Below are positions 1 to 7,294 of a DNA stretch of 58,292 nucleotides, one piece after another. Numbering within the stretch: the stretch's first letter is position 1; the number at the start of each line of letters is the position of its first letter. The position numbers and the translations under genes were made by a program. The notes under the pieces are model-generated. The model ran no database searches and had not been told where the DNA came from. It saw only the letters and a program-made list of their open reading frames with translations. The stretch is from Candidatus Butyricimonas faecavium (GTDB taxonomy: Bacteria; Bacteroidota; Bacteroidia; Bacteroidales; Marinifilaceae), in NCBI GenBank assembly GCA_944321125.1, contig CALUKD010000024.1, positions 1-58,292 on the forward strand, in the 5' to 3' direction.

Positions 1-138
1 TTAAACGTTCGTTTTTTCACATCCTCACTTGTCGGTATTAAATTAGAAGAGATCTATCACAGAATAAGTAGTAATACAAGAGAGAACATACCCATTATTC
101 GTAGAATATTCGAAGTTCATACAGAGCTTATACAATAG
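1..138 (+). CDS. possible 3' end of a gene that begins outside the window
   Basis: Frame 1 is open from the first base to a TAG at 136-138, giving 45 residues with no stop in A+T-rich DNA. The composition is protein-like (charged and hydrophobic residues mixed; it ends IRRIFEVHTELIQ). No start codon lies inside the window and I do not recognise the family. The last third of the frame runs through the left arm of the inverted repeat at 82-104. A chance open frame of this length is quite possible, so this is a weak call. Confidence 0.25.
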   Translation, partial: LNVRFFTSSLVGIKLEEIYHRISSNTRENIPIIRRIFEVHTELIQ

Positions 139-195
139 GGAACGAATGAGCAAAAGATGATCTCTGAAGAAGCAACGAATAGGGGGTATGTTCTC
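82..195. repeat. imperfect 23-bp inverted repeat around a 68-base centre
   Basis: Bases 82-104 and the reverse complement of 173-195 agree at 20 of 23 positions, including the 12-base core GAGAACATACCC. The whole unit is 114 bases. This is the size and form of a very small MITE-like element or of an extended hairpin. No target duplication was recognised. The rest of the gap up to the phosphoesterase gene (196-319) holds nothing I can identify. Confidence 0.45.
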
Positions 196-319
196 CTTAG
201 GAACTCGGATATATTACGTCTAATTCTGGGTTTGTGAGTATTTAAATTCCATATTTTAGATGAGAAAAGCAGTTTTTTCCTATTTTTGCGGGAATTCATA
301 CAGAAAAGATAATACAAAA

Positions 320-1339
320 ATGTACGAAGCAATCATAGAAAGAATAAAGGAGAGACTTACAGGTCGGGAATTGAGTGCGGTTATCATACCTCATATATCG
401 CCGGACGGGGATGCTGCCGGATCATGTTCCGCCTTGTGGCAAGTGTTGGATAAGGTTGGTATTCAGGCACAGTTGATGACGTGCGACTATATTCCGGATT
501 ATTTAAAATGGTTGAAGCGTATTCCGGATGCAATATCTTTTCAGAATCGTCCCAAAGAGTGTAAACAGTGGTTACATAAAGCAGACATATTATTTATGCT
601 GGATCACAATACCGTGGCTCGCGAGGGAGATTTGGAACCTTTCGTGAAGGAATTTGAAGGAGAGGTGATTATGATCGATCACCATCCGGACCCAGATGAT
701 GTAACGTACCGGATTTCGGACACGAGTGTTTCTTCCACGTGCGAGTTGCTTTATAATGTGGTCACTGAGATATGGGGTAAAGAGGTGATCGACACGGATA
801 TAGCGAATGCTATCTATGCCGGAATTTCAACTGATACGGGGGGACTAAGCCATAATTCTTCCCATCCGGAGACTTATAGAGTGATCGCTGATTTGTTGGC
901 CTTGGGGTTGAATAAGGATTATGTACACGAACAGCTTTACCAGCGAAATACGCTTTCCCGCTTGCGCCTGACGGGAAATTGCCTGTTGAATAAGCTGTCG
1001 ATTGACGAGCATTTTCCGGTAGCCACGATTCCGATCACGTTTCAGGAATTGGAATTATACAATTATAAAGATGGGGATCTAGAAGGATTAGTAAACATTC
1101 CCTTGTCTATCGAGGAAGTACTGGTTTCTGTTCAAATTACCGAGCGTAAAGATAAAGTGAAGTTATCCTTCCGGTCAAAGGGGAATATACCAGTGAACCT
1201 ATGGGCAAAAGAGTTCTTCAATGGTGGGGGACATTTAAATGCTGCCGGGGGACAAATGCCATTGCCGTTGGATGATGTGGTGAAGAAGGTGAGGGATACG
1301 GCGGAATGGTTCTTTAAGCAATTGAAAGTTGAAAATTGA
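320..1339 (+). CDS. nrnA: DHH/DHHA1 phosphoesterase, NrnA-like (nanoRNase / pAp phosphatase)
   Basis: This 339-residue protein belongs to the DHH family that degrades short oligoribonucleotides and dephosphorylates pAp in the cytoplasm, using divalent metals. Visible motifs are HISPDGDAAGS (DGD at 29-31), LDHN (95-97), the DHH triad MIDHH (120-122), a later STDTGG, and the C-terminal DHHA1 signature GGGH near 302-305. Length fits the family (about 320-340). The open frame starts at 260, but homologues begin near MYEAI and an A-rich leader precedes the ATG at 320, so I chose 320. It stands first in a run of plus-strand genes. Specificity for nanoRNA, pAp or c-di-AMP products cannot be read from the sequence. 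Confidence 0.88.
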   Translation: MYEAIIERIKERLTGRELSAVIIPHISPDGDAAGSCSALWQVLDKVGIQAQLMTCDYIPDYLKWLKRIPDAISFQNRPKECKQWLHKADILFMLDHNTVAREGDLEPFVKEFEGEVIMIDHHPDPDDVTYRISDTSVSSTCELLYNVVTEIWGKEVIDTDIANAIYAGISTDTGGLSHNSSHPETYRVIADLLALGLNKDYVHEQLYQRNTLSRLRLTGNCLLNKLSIDEHFPVATIPITFQELELYNYKDGDLEGLVNIPLSIEEVLVSVQITERKDKVKLSFRSKGNIPVNLWAKEFFNGGGHLNAAGGQMPLPLDDVVKKVRDTAEWFFKQLKVEN

Positions 1340-1396
1340 GAAAGGACAATTATTGCTTTACGAGAACTAGGAAAAGATATATTTAATTGATTTGTT

Positions 1397-1726
1397 ATGC
1401 CATTTTTAAGATTTCATGCAGTAGAAAAAAGTAGATTGGACTTGGTAGGTGAACGATTGATCTCGGAGATTGTTCGCACCTTGGGATGTCCGAGAGAAAC
1501 AGTCGTGCTGGAAGTGATGAATTCCTCTTTTATTTCGGGAGAAAATCCGTCACCCGCTTATCCTTTCGTGAAAGTGGAGTATTTTAAGCGTCCGCTGGAA
1601 CAGCAGAATGTGGTGGCCAAGATTATCTTCGAGTGTCTGAAAGAGATCGGATACCCAGAAAGTGATGTCTATTTTTCTTTCTTGGAAAAGGATTGTTACT
1701 ACGAGAATGGGGAAGTGATAAAGTAA
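1397..1726 (+). CDS. DUF1904 family protein
   Basis: This 109-residue protein matches the DUF1904 family by overall pattern: it begins MPFLRFHAVE with a Pro immediately after the initiator Met, and it has a small alpha/beta body of about 110 residues ending in a SFLEKDCYYENGE-like tail. DUF1904 proteins resemble the tautomerase fold, in which an N-terminal proline would be catalytic. That link is inference from fold-level similarity, and no substrate is known to me. The gene lies 57 bases after the DHH phosphoesterase and is followed by a clear terminator, so the two may share a transcript. Confidence 0.72.
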   Translation: MPFLRFHAVEKSRLDLVGERLISEIVRTLGCPRETVVLEVMNSSFISGENPSPAYPFVKVEYFKRPLEQQNVVAKIIFECLKEIGYPESDVYFSFLEKDCYYENGEVIK

Positions 1727-1750
1727 AGATTACAAGATAAAAATAGAAAA

Positions 1751-1785
1751 AGCGGTAATATTTTAGCAGATATTACCGCTTTTTT
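1751..1785 (+). terminator. intrinsic terminator after the DUF1904 gene
   Basis: A perfect 10-bp stem (AGCGGTAATA at 1751-1760 with its complement at 1771-1780) encloses a 10-base loop and is followed by five or more T residues. It separates the nrnA-DUF1904 pair from the marR gene. Confidence 0.85.
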
Positions 1786-1830
1786 CAATAATAATAATTA
1801 AGTTTGTGCATAGTATAAAATGCAACGACT

Positions 1831-2247
1831 ATGACGGAAGTAAGTGAATTAGTAGCTCTCTTGAGCAAGGCGGAAAGAGGGTACACCAAAGTTTTAAATC
1901 GCAGTTTCCAGAATGCCGGGTATGATCTTAGCCGGGAGCAATATGAACTTTTGGAAGTGTTGTGGGAACGGGATCACGTGAACCAGCAAAACATTTCCAA
2001 ACGTCTTCAGAAGGATAAATACAATGTCACGAAGCTGTTGAATACCTTGCAAAAGAGAGGTTACGTGCAACGGAAGATTGACAAGGAGGACAAACGGAGT
2101 AATTTCGTGGTGTTAACTGAAAAAGGGGTGGATTCCCGTCATGTGTTGCGTCAGATCGTGGAACAGGTTCACACGGATATAAGTTTTACTTTATCACCGC
2201 AGGAATTGAAGTCTGCGATATGGGTGTTGAATAAGTTGAATTTGTAA
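1831..2247 (+). CDS. MarR-family transcriptional regulator
   Basis: This 138-residue winged-helix protein has the MarR layout: an N-terminal helix for dimerisation (to about 25), a helix-turn-helix around 50-75 (NQQNISKRLQKDKYNVTKLL), then the wing with the characteristic DKEDKRSNFVVLTEKG at about 90-106. MarR proteins are dimeric repressors or activators that respond to small ligands. The gene has its own upstream terminator and is followed by pepD about 70 bases later. No palindromic operator was recognised in front of it. Target genes are unknown. Confidence 0.88.
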   Translation: MTEVSELVALLSKAERGYTKVLNRSFQNAGYDLSREQYELLEVLWERDHVNQQNISKRLQKDKYNVTKLLNTLQKRGYVQRKIDKEDKRSNFVVLTEKGVDSRHVLRQIVEQVHTDISFTLSPQELKSAIWVLNKLNL

Positions 2248-2318
2248 CAAATCTCCGTAGGAGATTTGCAGGTTGAAATTTGAAATCATAAATCTAAAAT
2301 TGTAAATCATAAATTGTT
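2248..2318. repeat. short hairpin plus A+T-rich AAATCTAAAA-type repeat
   Basis: Bases 2248-2268 form a perfect 9-bp stem with a three-base loop (CAAATCTCC / GGAGATTTG). The hairpin has no T tract, so it is a weak terminator candidate for marR. It is followed up to the pepD start by a low-complexity run in which ATCATAAAT occurs twice and AAATCTAAAA once. Similar runs lie at 3773-3840, 25980-26025 and 46921-46960. Confidence 0.5.
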
Positions 2319-3770
2319 ATGGGAGTTTTTGAAGGATTAAAACCAGAGGCAGTTTGGGGATATTTTGAAGAAATATGTCAGGTTCCCAGACCGTCAAAGA
2401 AAGAAGGTAAAATTATCGCTTATTTATTGGATTGGGCAAAGAAACACAATCTGGAGGCAAAACGGGATGATGCAGGTAACGTGTTGATAAAGAAACCTGC
2501 AACCAAAGGAAAAGAAAATGCACCGACTGTGATTTTGCAGGCTCATATGGATATGGTTTGCGAGAAAAATTCTGACACGGTACATGATTTTGATAAAGAT
2601 CCGATACAGCCCTACGTGGATGGAGAATGGGTACGTGCTAAAGGAACTACTCTTGGTGCTGATGATGGGATTGGTATGGCCGCTCAAATGGCCGTGTTAA
2701 CTTCTACCGATATTGCACACGGACCGATCGAATGTTTGTTTACCGTGGATGAAGAAACCGGGTTAACGGGGGCTTTTGCTCTACAACCGGGATTCCTGAG
2801 TGGGAATATACTTTTGAATTTGGATTCAGAGGATGAAGGTGAGATGTTTATCGGTTGTGCTGGAGGTATTGATACCGTGATTAACATGGGGTACAAGACT
2901 GAGAAGACCCCGGCCGGGGCTTTTGCCGTGAAAATTCAGGTGAAAGGGCTCCAAGGTGGACACTCTGGTGATGATATTAATAAAGGCAGGGGAAATGCCA
3001 TCAAGATTCTGAACCGCTTTTTGTGGGATTTGAATGCAAAATACGGGATCCGTGTTTCCGTGCTTGAAGGTGGTAACTTACGGAACGCTATTGCCCGCGA
3101 ATCATTTGCCGTGATCACGTTCCCCGAACAACACAAGGAAAGTGTAAGGGTTGATTTTAATATATATAGTGCCGAGATGGAAAACGTGTGGAAAATCACG
3201 GAGCCTGGTCTACAGTTAGCTTTGGAATCAACGGACGTACCGGGAGAAGTGTTGACCCAAGAGTCAACAGATGCTCTTGTGAATGCATTGTACGCTTGTC
3301 CTCACGGGGTTTTCTCCATGAGTTACCGTATGCCGGGATTGGTTGAAACATCAACAAATTTGGCCGCTGTTAGATTCAACGAGCCGAATAATATCTTGAT
3401 CACGACTTCACAACGGAGTGACGTGAATTCAGAGAAATTTAATGTTGCCAACATGGTAGAATCCGTGTTCACGCTGGCAGGTGCCAAGGTTGAACATGGT
3501 GAAGGATACCCAGGTTGGGCTCCAAATCCGGATTCTCCCGTGGTAAAAGTTGCCGTGGATTCTTACAAACGTCTATTCGGTAAAGAGCCGATCGTGCGGT
3601 CTATCCATGCCGGATTGGAGTGCGGTTTGTTCCTGGAGAAATACCCGAATATGGATATGGTTTCCTTCGGACCGACCTTGAGAGGTGTTCACTCCCCAGA
3701 TGAAAAGATCAATATCAAGACGGTAGAGATGTGGTGGAGCCATTTGGTGGATATATTACAAAACCTATAA
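2319..3770 (+). CDS. pepD: aminoacyl-histidine dipeptidase (beta-Ala-His / Xaa-His dipeptidase)
   Basis: This 483-residue cytosolic M20-family metallopeptidase is of PepD type and hydrolyses Xaa-His and related dipeptides with a dinuclear zinc centre. Metal-site motifs are visible in order: AHMDM (H76, D78), GADDGIG (D115, D116), the DEETG general-base motif (144-148), NLDSEDEGE with a further ligand, and a C-terminal segment GLECGLF followed by GPTLRGVHSPDE carrying the last histidine. Length matches E. coli PepD (485). The central stretch (about 200-400) is the lid/dimerisation domain. An A+T-rich repeat lies directly upstream, and the fRMsr gene follows after 72 bases. Confidence 0.93.
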   Translation: MGVFEGLKPEAVWGYFEEICQVPRPSKKEGKIIAYLLDWAKKHNLEAKRDDAGNVLIKKPATKGKENAPTVILQAHMDMVCEKNSDTVHDFDKDPIQPYVDGEWVRAKGTTLGADDGIGMAAQMAVLTSTDIAHGPIECLFTVDEETGLTGAFALQPGFLSGNILLNLDSEDEGEMFIGCAGGIDTVINMGYKTEKTPAGAFAVKIQVKGLQGGHSGDDINKGRGNAIKILNRFLWDLNAKYGIRVSVLEGGNLRNAIARESFAVITFPEQHKESVRVDFNIYSAEMENVWKITEPGLQLALESTDVPGEVLTQESTDALVNALYACPHGVFSMSYRMPGLVETSTNLAAVRFNEPNNILITTSQRSDVNSEKFNVANMVESVFTLAGAKVEHGEGYPGWAPNPDSPVVKVAVDSYKRLFGKEPIVRSIHAGLECGLFLEKYPNMDMVSFGPTLRGVHSPDEKINIKTVEMWWSHLVDILQNL

Positions 3771-3772
3771 AA

Positions 3773-3840
3773 TTTTTGATTTATGATTTACGATTGATGA
3801 AGTTATGAGTCGTAGATCATAAATCTTAAATCAAAATAAC
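3773..3840. repeat. imperfect palindrome of A+T-rich repeat units between pepD and msrC
   Basis: The left half (about 3773-3795) and the right half (about 3810-3838) are imperfect reverse complements built from TTTTGATTTA and TGATTTACGA-like blocks. The right half carries a six-base insertion. The right half resembles the repeat in front of pepD (ATCATAAATCT shared). It could form a hairpin in the intercistronic RNA. Confidence 0.45.
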
Positions 3841-3842
3841 TT

Positions 3843-4316
3843 ATGGAGACTTCAAGAAAATTGGCAAAATATGATCGGTTGTATGATCAAATCAAGCAGT
3901 ATATCCAAACGACAGAAGATATATGGGCCCGGTTGGCAACAATGGAGGCTGTGTTGCATCATAAGATGCAGTCTTTTTTCTGGACGGGGGTGTACGTGCT
4001 GATTGATGGGAATTTAATTGTACGCTCCTACCAGGGGCCGGTGGCTTGTCAAAAACTCCGAAATGGGGGAGTATGCTGGGCTGCTATCAACTCCGGAGAT
4101 ACGGTTATCGTGGATAATGTAGAGGAATTTCCGGGGCATATTGCTTGTAATGCCGCCTCGAAAAGTGAAATTGTCATCCCTTTGCGGGATCCCGAAGGAC
4201 GTATTTTTGGTTGTCTAGACGTGGATAGTGATCAATTAGGGGCTTTTGACAGGGAAGATGAAGCAGGTTTGAAGAAAATTTTGTCTCTTCTTTATCAATC
4301 AGATAGCGTGAAATGA
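3843..4316 (+). CDS. msrC: free methionine-(R)-sulfoxide reductase (GAF-domain, fRMsr)
   Basis: This 157-residue single GAF-domain protein reduces free L-methionine-(R)-sulfoxide, with thioredoxin as electron donor in characterised homologues. The three family cysteines are present at C69 (GPVACQKL), C78 (GGVCWAA) and C102 (PGHIACNAAS), together with the FPGHIAC and SEIVIPL signatures and the GCLDVDSDQ segment at the end of the domain. Length matches the family (about 160). This makes it an enzyme rather than a GAF sensor. It lies just downstream of pepD, which could suggest joint amino-acid salvage, but the two functions are not obviously linked. Confidence 0.87.
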   Translation: METSRKLAKYDRLYDQIKQYIQTTEDIWARLATMEAVLHHKMQSFFWTGVYVLIDGNLIVRSYQGPVACQKLRNGGVCWAAINSGDTVIVDNVEEFPGHIACNAASKSEIVIPLRDPEGRIFGCLDVDSDQLGAFDREDEAGLKKILSLLYQSDSVK

Positions 4317-4348
4317 TTCGAGAAATGTGAAAAATAAGTTAAGAGACT

Positions 4349-4379
4349 TTTGATTTTTCTTAATAGAGTGTTATCTTAG
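4349..4379 (+). promoter_or_regulatory. Bacteroidota-type promoter for the TPR gene
   Basis: TTTG at 4349-4352, a 19-base spacer, and TATCTTAG at 4372-4379 match the -33/-7 consensus of the Bacteroidota housekeeping sigma factor (TTTG, TAnnTTTG) with one mismatch. The start codon follows about 50 bases downstream. Confidence 0.5.
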
Positions 4380-4428
4380 TCGGCATAAACAACGAATTTA
4401 TTCATGTTAAACAAAACACACGGAAAAT

Positions 4429-5190
4429 ATGAAGAAACTACTTTTATTTGTTCTAACGAGCTTGTTTGTAGGAGGAGCTCTATTTGCACAAACCGAGGAA
4501 TCCGGCAAAGTTAAGAATGAAGGTAATGCAGCTTGGAGAGCCAAGAATTATAAAGAGGCTTTTGCTAAGTGGGAGCAATACTTGAAATTAATTGAGTTCA
4601 AGGATGACGCAACGGTTTATAACGTGGCTGTTTGTGCAAATAAATTGAAAGATTATGCCAATGCCGAGAAATATTTTGGTATGTCTATCAAGAATAATTA
4701 CAAAGTTGCCTCTTCTTACCTAGGAATGGCTGATGCTCAAGAGAACCTGAAAAAGATTCCTGAGATGTTGAAAACGTTACAGGACGGGATTAAAGCAACT
4801 CCGGGACAAAATACAAAATTAGAAAAAGCATATTCTGATTATTTCGCTAAAGAAGGTCAGAAATTCCAAAAAGCAAATGATGTTGCTAAGGCTGCAGAGA
4901 ATTACACCAAAAGTACTCAGGTTTCTAATAAACAATTGAAAGCACGGGGATTATTAAGTTTAGGAACTCTTTATTTCAATAATGGAGCATCTATTCTTCA
5001 GAAAGCAACTCCTTATGCTAATTCTGAAAAAGAGAAATATGAGGCAGAGAAAGCAAAAGCTTTGGCTGATTTCAGGAAAGCTCAGGATTATTTGAAACAA
5101 GCCGCAACTATTGAGCCAACAAACGAGGCTGTAAAAGAAACACAAAAACAAGTGGCTGATGCCATCGCTCCACTAGTGGAAAAGAAATAA
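4429..5190 (+). CDS. exported tetratricopeptide-repeat protein
   Basis: This 253-residue protein begins with a clear signal peptide (MKKLLLFVLTSLFVGGALFAQ, cleavage after about residue 20), so it acts in the periplasm. The mature part has TPR-like helices: NEGNAAWRAKNYKEAFAKWEQYL (about 30-52), NAEKYFGMSIKNN, and others to about 240, including a longer charged helix near 200. TPR arrays bind partner proteins, and the partner is not evident. It has its own promoter and terminator and looks monocistronic. A similar secreted TPR protein lies next to gyrA at 51799-53022, but their sequences are not closely alike. Confidence 0.8.
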   Translation: MKKLLLFVLTSLFVGGALFAQTEESGKVKNEGNAAWRAKNYKEAFAKWEQYLKLIEFKDDATVYNVAVCANKLKDYANAEKYFGMSIKNNYKVASSYLGMADAQENLKKIPEMLKTLQDGIKATPGQNTKLEKAYSDYFAKEGQKFQKANDVAKAAENYTKSTQVSNKQLKARGLLSLGTLYFNNGASILQKATPYANSEKEKYEAEKAKALADFRKAQDYLKQAATIEPTNEAVKETQKQVADAIAPLVEKK

Positions 5191-5214
5191 GGCTTAGGCC
5201 AAATAATATTTTGA

Positions 5215-5248
5215 AAAGATGTATCAAAAAAATGATACATCTTTTTTT
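5215..5248 (+). terminator. intrinsic terminator after the TPR gene
   Basis: A perfect 12-bp stem (AAAGATGTATCA at 5215-5226 with 5233-5244) has a six-A loop and runs into a T tract ending at 5248. Confidence 0.85.
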
Positions 5249-5332
5249 GTTTATAAAACCCTTACTTATTTTAGAGTTAATAATTTTAGATTCTCAGTCT
5301 ATTTAAAAGTTGAATGGCTATTTAATCACTAT

Positions 5333-5366
5333 TTTGCAAAAATCTCGTTTGTTTTTTGTAAATTTG
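5333..5366 (+). promoter_or_regulatory. probable promoter for the orphan gene at 5399
   Basis: TTTG at 5333-5336 and a perfect TAAATTTG at 5359-5366 form a Bacteroidota-type promoter. The spacer is 22 bases, slightly long. The predicted transcript would start about 25 bases before the ATG at 5399. Confidence 0.4.
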
Positions 5367-5398
5367 AATAATCAAAGGTGTAACTTAAAATCGTGGGC

Positions 5399-6535
5399 AT
5401 GGAGAAAGATTCTTTGGATAAAAAATTACCTTGGGAAAATCGACTATCTATATTTCGGTTTGTACAGAATCCCCTAAAATATATCACGGATGAAGATGAA
5501 TTTGATTGCTTGCCGGATCGGATTCCTTTACGACATGATATTGGTATATATTTTCCGGCGTACGACGATTACATGGATTATTATCAGTTTGATAAAGAGA
5601 TTAATCCTGAATTTATCAAACGACTTGCAGATATGTTCGAGGCTTGTGTAAATCAAGGAAATATAAATGCTAAAATCGAATTTTACAATCTGTTAAAAAA
5701 ATTTCCCATTATTAATTATCACCGCAATTTTATAGATGAAATATCCAAGAGAAGAATCGTGGTCACTCCTCAAATAAAGGAATTAGGACGTTGGATGGTT
5801 ATGGAGGCCCCAGATAGAGAAGTAGTCAAAATGGGGATTATTATATTGGGAATATCTCATGACGTTGACAGCATTCCTTTATTAAAGAGTATTGCCAAAC
5901 ATGGTGAGTTTACTTATTATGTAGGGTCGGCACTATATGAACTGACACCACAATGGGATCTTATGTTGATCGATATTATAGAGCCTTTATATTACTGGGG
6001 ACGGGTTATGGCCGTGACCTTGTTACTTGATTATTCTCTTCGGGAAGAAGTGCGAAAATGGTGTGTTAGGTATGGATTCCGGCATAATTATTCACCTGAT
6101 TATAATATCGAAGATTGCATGAAACAAGGGGACATCTTAAAGGATATGCGGAAAGAAAAGTGGGATGAGCCATTATTGCGTGCCGTACAAGTCTACGTGG
6201 TGTTTTTACTTGAAAATGCTCGCAATTCTTATAAAAATGGAGGAGAAGTCATTCGGTTGTATCTGAAATACACGATCGGAAAACGAAGAGGATACGTACA
6301 GTTTCATATCATACGGCAATTATGCGAGTTTCTTAAAATAACTGAGAAGGACAAAACGTTTGTAGAAAATCTTAATATGTCGGAAGAAGATTATAGTGAT
6401 ATATGGATAGATGTATATAAGGAGATCAAAAAGCCATGGTTTCAGAAATTGTTAGGTGAAAACCGGACATACAGAACTTATCCTTATACCACGCAAGAGC
6501 GGTTAGATAATATTGTACGAAATCTTGGCTTCTGA
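5399..6535 (+). CDS. uncharacterised cytoplasmic protein, alpha-helical (HEAT-like middle)
   Basis: I do not recognise this 378-residue protein. It has no signal peptide or membrane segment. The N-terminal 80 residues are acidic and rich in Tyr/Asp (PAYDDYMDYYQF). The middle (about 130-210) has helix pairs of HEAT-like spacing, for example DREVVKMGIIILGIS and VDSIPLLKSIAKHG. The C-terminal half is helical and basic. I place the start at the ATG at 5399 rather than the GTG two codons earlier because the ATG suits the promoter spacing. It stands alone between a terminator and a convergent TPR lipoprotein gene, and the two coding regions nearly touch. Function unknown. Confidence 0.7.
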   Translation: MEKDSLDKKLPWENRLSIFRFVQNPLKYITDEDEFDCLPDRIPLRHDIGIYFPAYDDYMDYYQFDKEINPEFIKRLADMFEACVNQGNINAKIEFYNLLKKFPIINYHRNFIDEISKRRIVVTPQIKELGRWMVMEAPDREVVKMGIIILGISHDVDSIPLLKSIAKHGEFTYYVGSALYELTPQWDLMLIDIIEPLYYWGRVMAVTLLLDYSLREEVRKWCVRYGFRHNYSPDYNIEDCMKQGDILKDMRKEKWDEPLLRAVQVYVVFLLENARNSYKNGGEVIRLYLKYTIGKRRGYVQFHIIRQLCEFLKITEKDKTFVENLNMSEEDYSDIWIDVYKEIKKPWFQKLLGENRTYRTYPYTTQERLDNIVRNLGF

Positions 6536-6537
6536 AA

Positions 6538-7263
6538 TTAATAGTATTGTGCAATGACTTCTGCCGCTTTAGAGTATCCCAAGCGTTTTGAGATTTCTAA
6601 ATCTTGAAGAGCTTCTTTATAGTTGTCGACAATCAGTTTGGAAATTGCCCGGTTATAATAAGCTCTTGCGTTGGAAGGGTCGATTTCGATGGAACGGGAG
6701 TAGCTTTCTATGGCGTCACTGAGTTGGCCTTTCTGGTGAAAGATAACTCCCCGGTTGAAATATATGGCACTTGATTTTAAGCCGAGGGAAATTGCCTTAT
6801 TGTAATCAGCAAGGGCTCCGTCCAAGTCTTTCATTCCATAACGAACGATGCCGCGGTAATGGTATGCCTCCAATAAATTCGGCTGTAAGTTGATAGCATG
6901 ACTGTAATCTTGAATGGCTAGGGTCGGCTGACCGAGATTCTCGTATATGATTCCCCGGTTATAGTAAGCTAAGGCATGATCGGGAACGTTGGCAATCACG
7001 TAATTCATGTCTTTAAGGGCCTCTTCATTTTGCTTGAGGTTCGCCCGGATAATAGCCCGATTATAATAGGCGGAAAAGAAATCCGGGTCCAACGAGATCG
7101 CGTGGTTGAACTCTTCTAGGGCTTTTCGAGGCTGTTCTCGGGTAATGTAGTCCATACCTCGCTGATTACTCTCCACGGCTTGGTGGTGTGCACATGAGGT
7201 AAATAGAAAGAGTAACATTATCCAAGTATAATAGCGCATATTCCTTTTAATTACGTGATTCAA
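6538..7263 (-). CDS. TPR-repeat lipoprotein
   Basis: This 241-residue protein has an N-terminal lipoprotein signal ending in the lipobox FTSC (lipidated Cys24; a second Met at residue 9 is an alternative start). Six consecutive 34-residue TPR units follow. Each has the canonical pattern, with recurring AYYNRGI / AYHYRGI / IYFNRGV segments and DYNKAISL or SYSRSIEIDP helices. Such proteins are envelope-anchored scaffolds, and the partner is unknown. It begins 31 bases after the ygiQ stop codon on the same strand, so the two are probably co-transcribed. Confidence 0.85.
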   Translation of the reverse strand: MNHVIKRNMRYYTWIMLLFLFTSCAHHQAVESNQRGMDYITREQPRKALEEFNHAISLDPDFFSAYYNRAIIRANLKQNEEALKDMNYVIANVPDHALAYYNRGIIYENLGQPTLAIQDYSHAINLQPNLLEAYHYRGIVRYGMKDLDGALADYNKAISLGLKSSAIYFNRGVIFHQKGQLSDAIESYSRSIEIDPSNARAYYNRAISKLIVDNYKEALQDLEISKRLGYSKAAEVIAQYY

Positions 7264-7294
7264 AGTTAATGATTTATCATGAGAAATTAAATAT

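Noticed and set aside
117-332. 71-residue minus-strand open frame near the window start
   Set aside because: It overlaps the inverted repeat and the start of the nrnA gene, has no recognisable pattern, and is basic and low-complexity.
5393-5398. GTG start for the orphan gene at 5399
   Set aside because: An ATG lies two codons later and nothing favours the GTG.
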